Positions 63,431 to 64,000 of a DNA stretch of 64,000 nucleotides are shown in pieces. The stretch lies in contig NZ_KI912270.1 in the NCBI RefSeq assembly GCF_000243415.2, forward strand, positions 992,001 through 1,056,000, given 5' to 3'. The notes under the pieces were generated by a model, which ran no database searches, had not been told where the DNA came from, and saw only the letters and a program-made list of their open reading frames with translations. The translations under genes were made by a program, and so were the position numbers. The stretch's first letter is position 1. Each line of letters begins with the position of its first letter. Origin of the DNA: Mycolicibacterium tusciae JS617. Its GTDB lineage: Bacteria > Actinomycetota > Actinomycetes > Mycobacteriales > Mycobacteriaceae.

Positions 63431-64000
63431 GACCAGGTGAACCTCGGCGGCCGCTTTTCGAGGAAGGACCGAACGCCTTCGGCATAGTCCTCGGTGTCGA
63501 AGGACGAATTGCGGATGTCGACGGTGATTTCGTCGTCGGCCGTCTGGCCTCCGATGACCAGATCGACGATCCGCTTGGCCGACCGCACGCTGAACTGGGC
63601 GCGCGTGGTGATCAGTTTGGCGAATTCGTAGGTGTGTTTCTCGAGATCGTCGGCGGGAAGAAGTTCGTCGATCAGACCGAGACGCAACGCATCGTCTGCG
63701 TAGACATGCTGACCGGAGTACAGGATCCATTTGGCGCGCGAGGGCCCGACAACGTCGACGAGACGCTTGGTGGATTCGAGGCTGTAGACCAGTCCGAGCT
63801 TGGCCGGCGTGATGCCGAACCGGGAACGCTCATCGGCGAATCGAATGTCACACGCGAGGGCGACGCCGCAGCCGCCACCGATGCAGTATCCGTGCACCAT
63901 CGCGATGGTCGGCTTGGTGAAACGTTCGATCGCATGCTCGGCGCCGGCGACCTGCTCGTTGTAGGCCTTGGCAGAGTTGCTGTTGCCGCGTACCTCTTCG
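63427..64000 (-). CDS. Enoyl-CoA hydratase/isomerase, truncated at the window edge
   Basis: The frame is open from 63999 to the stop at 63427 and covers about 190 C-terminal residues; the true start lies outside the window. Crotonase motifs: TKPTIAMVHGYCIGGGCGVA forming the oxyanion hole, ACDIRFADERSRFGITPAKLG, and the C-terminal FLEKRPPRFTW. It is the first visible gene of the operon and probably hydrates an enoyl-CoA made after CoA activation. Confidence 0.85.
   Translation of the reverse strand, partial: EEVRGNSNSAKAYNEQVAGAEHAIERFTKPTIAMVHGYCIGGGCGVALACDIRFADERSRFGITPAKLGLVYSLESTKRLVDVVGPSRAKWILYSGQHVYADDALRLGLIDELLPADDLEKHTYEFAKLITTRAQFSVRSAKRIVDLVIGGQTADDEITVDIRNSSFDTEDYAEGVRSFLEKRPPRFTWS

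Overview
The window comes from a high-GC actinobacterium, almost certainly a fast-growing mycobacterium (Mycolicibacterium type). The evidence is its protein content: a CYP125-family P450, an LpqH-type lipoprotein, a furA-katG operon, the long isocitrate lyase 2, a PrrB-like kinase, a 13E12-type HNH protein and an MpaB/DUF2236 protein. Several of these (nitronate monooxygenase, cinA, furA-katG, aceA) occur in the same general order as in M. tuberculosis around Rv1894c-Rv1916, judged from memory. No rRNA, tRNA, CRISPR array, prophage or intact insertion sequence was seen. No stretch longer than about 300 bases lacks a gene.

Bases 1-25,800 hold short, mostly independent units. They include a FadR-type regulator, an LpqH-like lipoprotein, a CYP125 paralogue, regulators with visible palindromic operators, a molybdopterin oxidoreductase, a nitronate monooxygenase, a steroid-dehydrogenase-like SDR next to a divergent reductase, a PLP decarboxylase, cinA, hydrolases, an acyl-CoA synthetase, yaaA, a secreted NlpC/P60-like protein and a phosphodiesterase. 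Three sites fit or nearly fit the KstR operator consensus TnnAACnnGTTnnA. They lie upstream of the P450, the nitronate monooxygenase and the reductase/SDR pair, which suggests a cholesterol-responsive satellite regulon.

Bases 25,858-38,655 are one gene for a 4265-residue protein, the most unusual object here. It reads SARP winged helix, BTAD, class III nucleotide cyclase with its catalytic residues in place, STAND-type ATPase, TPR-like region, and then 22 SnoaL/NTF2-like modules. The modules form two singles followed by ten tandem A+B units of about 270 residues (about 810 bp). It looks like a STAND-type signal-integrating regulator whose C-terminal sensor grew by tandem duplication.

Bases 38,695-51,950 hold a 13E12-type HNH protein, an ArsR-SRPBCC fusion with a duplicated operator followed by two DUF899 genes, small hydrolases, a glutamine amidotransferase, furA-katG with its leaderless-type promoter, an acyltransferase-3/SGNH pair, a PrrB paralogue without a response-regulator partner, and a haloalkane-dehalogenase-like enzyme.

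Bases 51,965-64,000 hold isocitrate lyase 2 and then, beyond a long hairpin, an eleven-gene minus-strand operon that runs off the right edge. In transcription order it encodes enoyl-CoA hydratase, hotdog thioesterase, tripartite tricarboxylate transporter TctC-TctB-TctA, AbrB-like membrane protein, class III CoA-transferase, L-2-hydroxyglutarate oxidase, DapA-like lyase, SDR and FAH-family hydrolase. Most junctions overlap by 1-4 nt, many as ATGA, so it is probably one catabolic pathway for an imported carboxylic acid.
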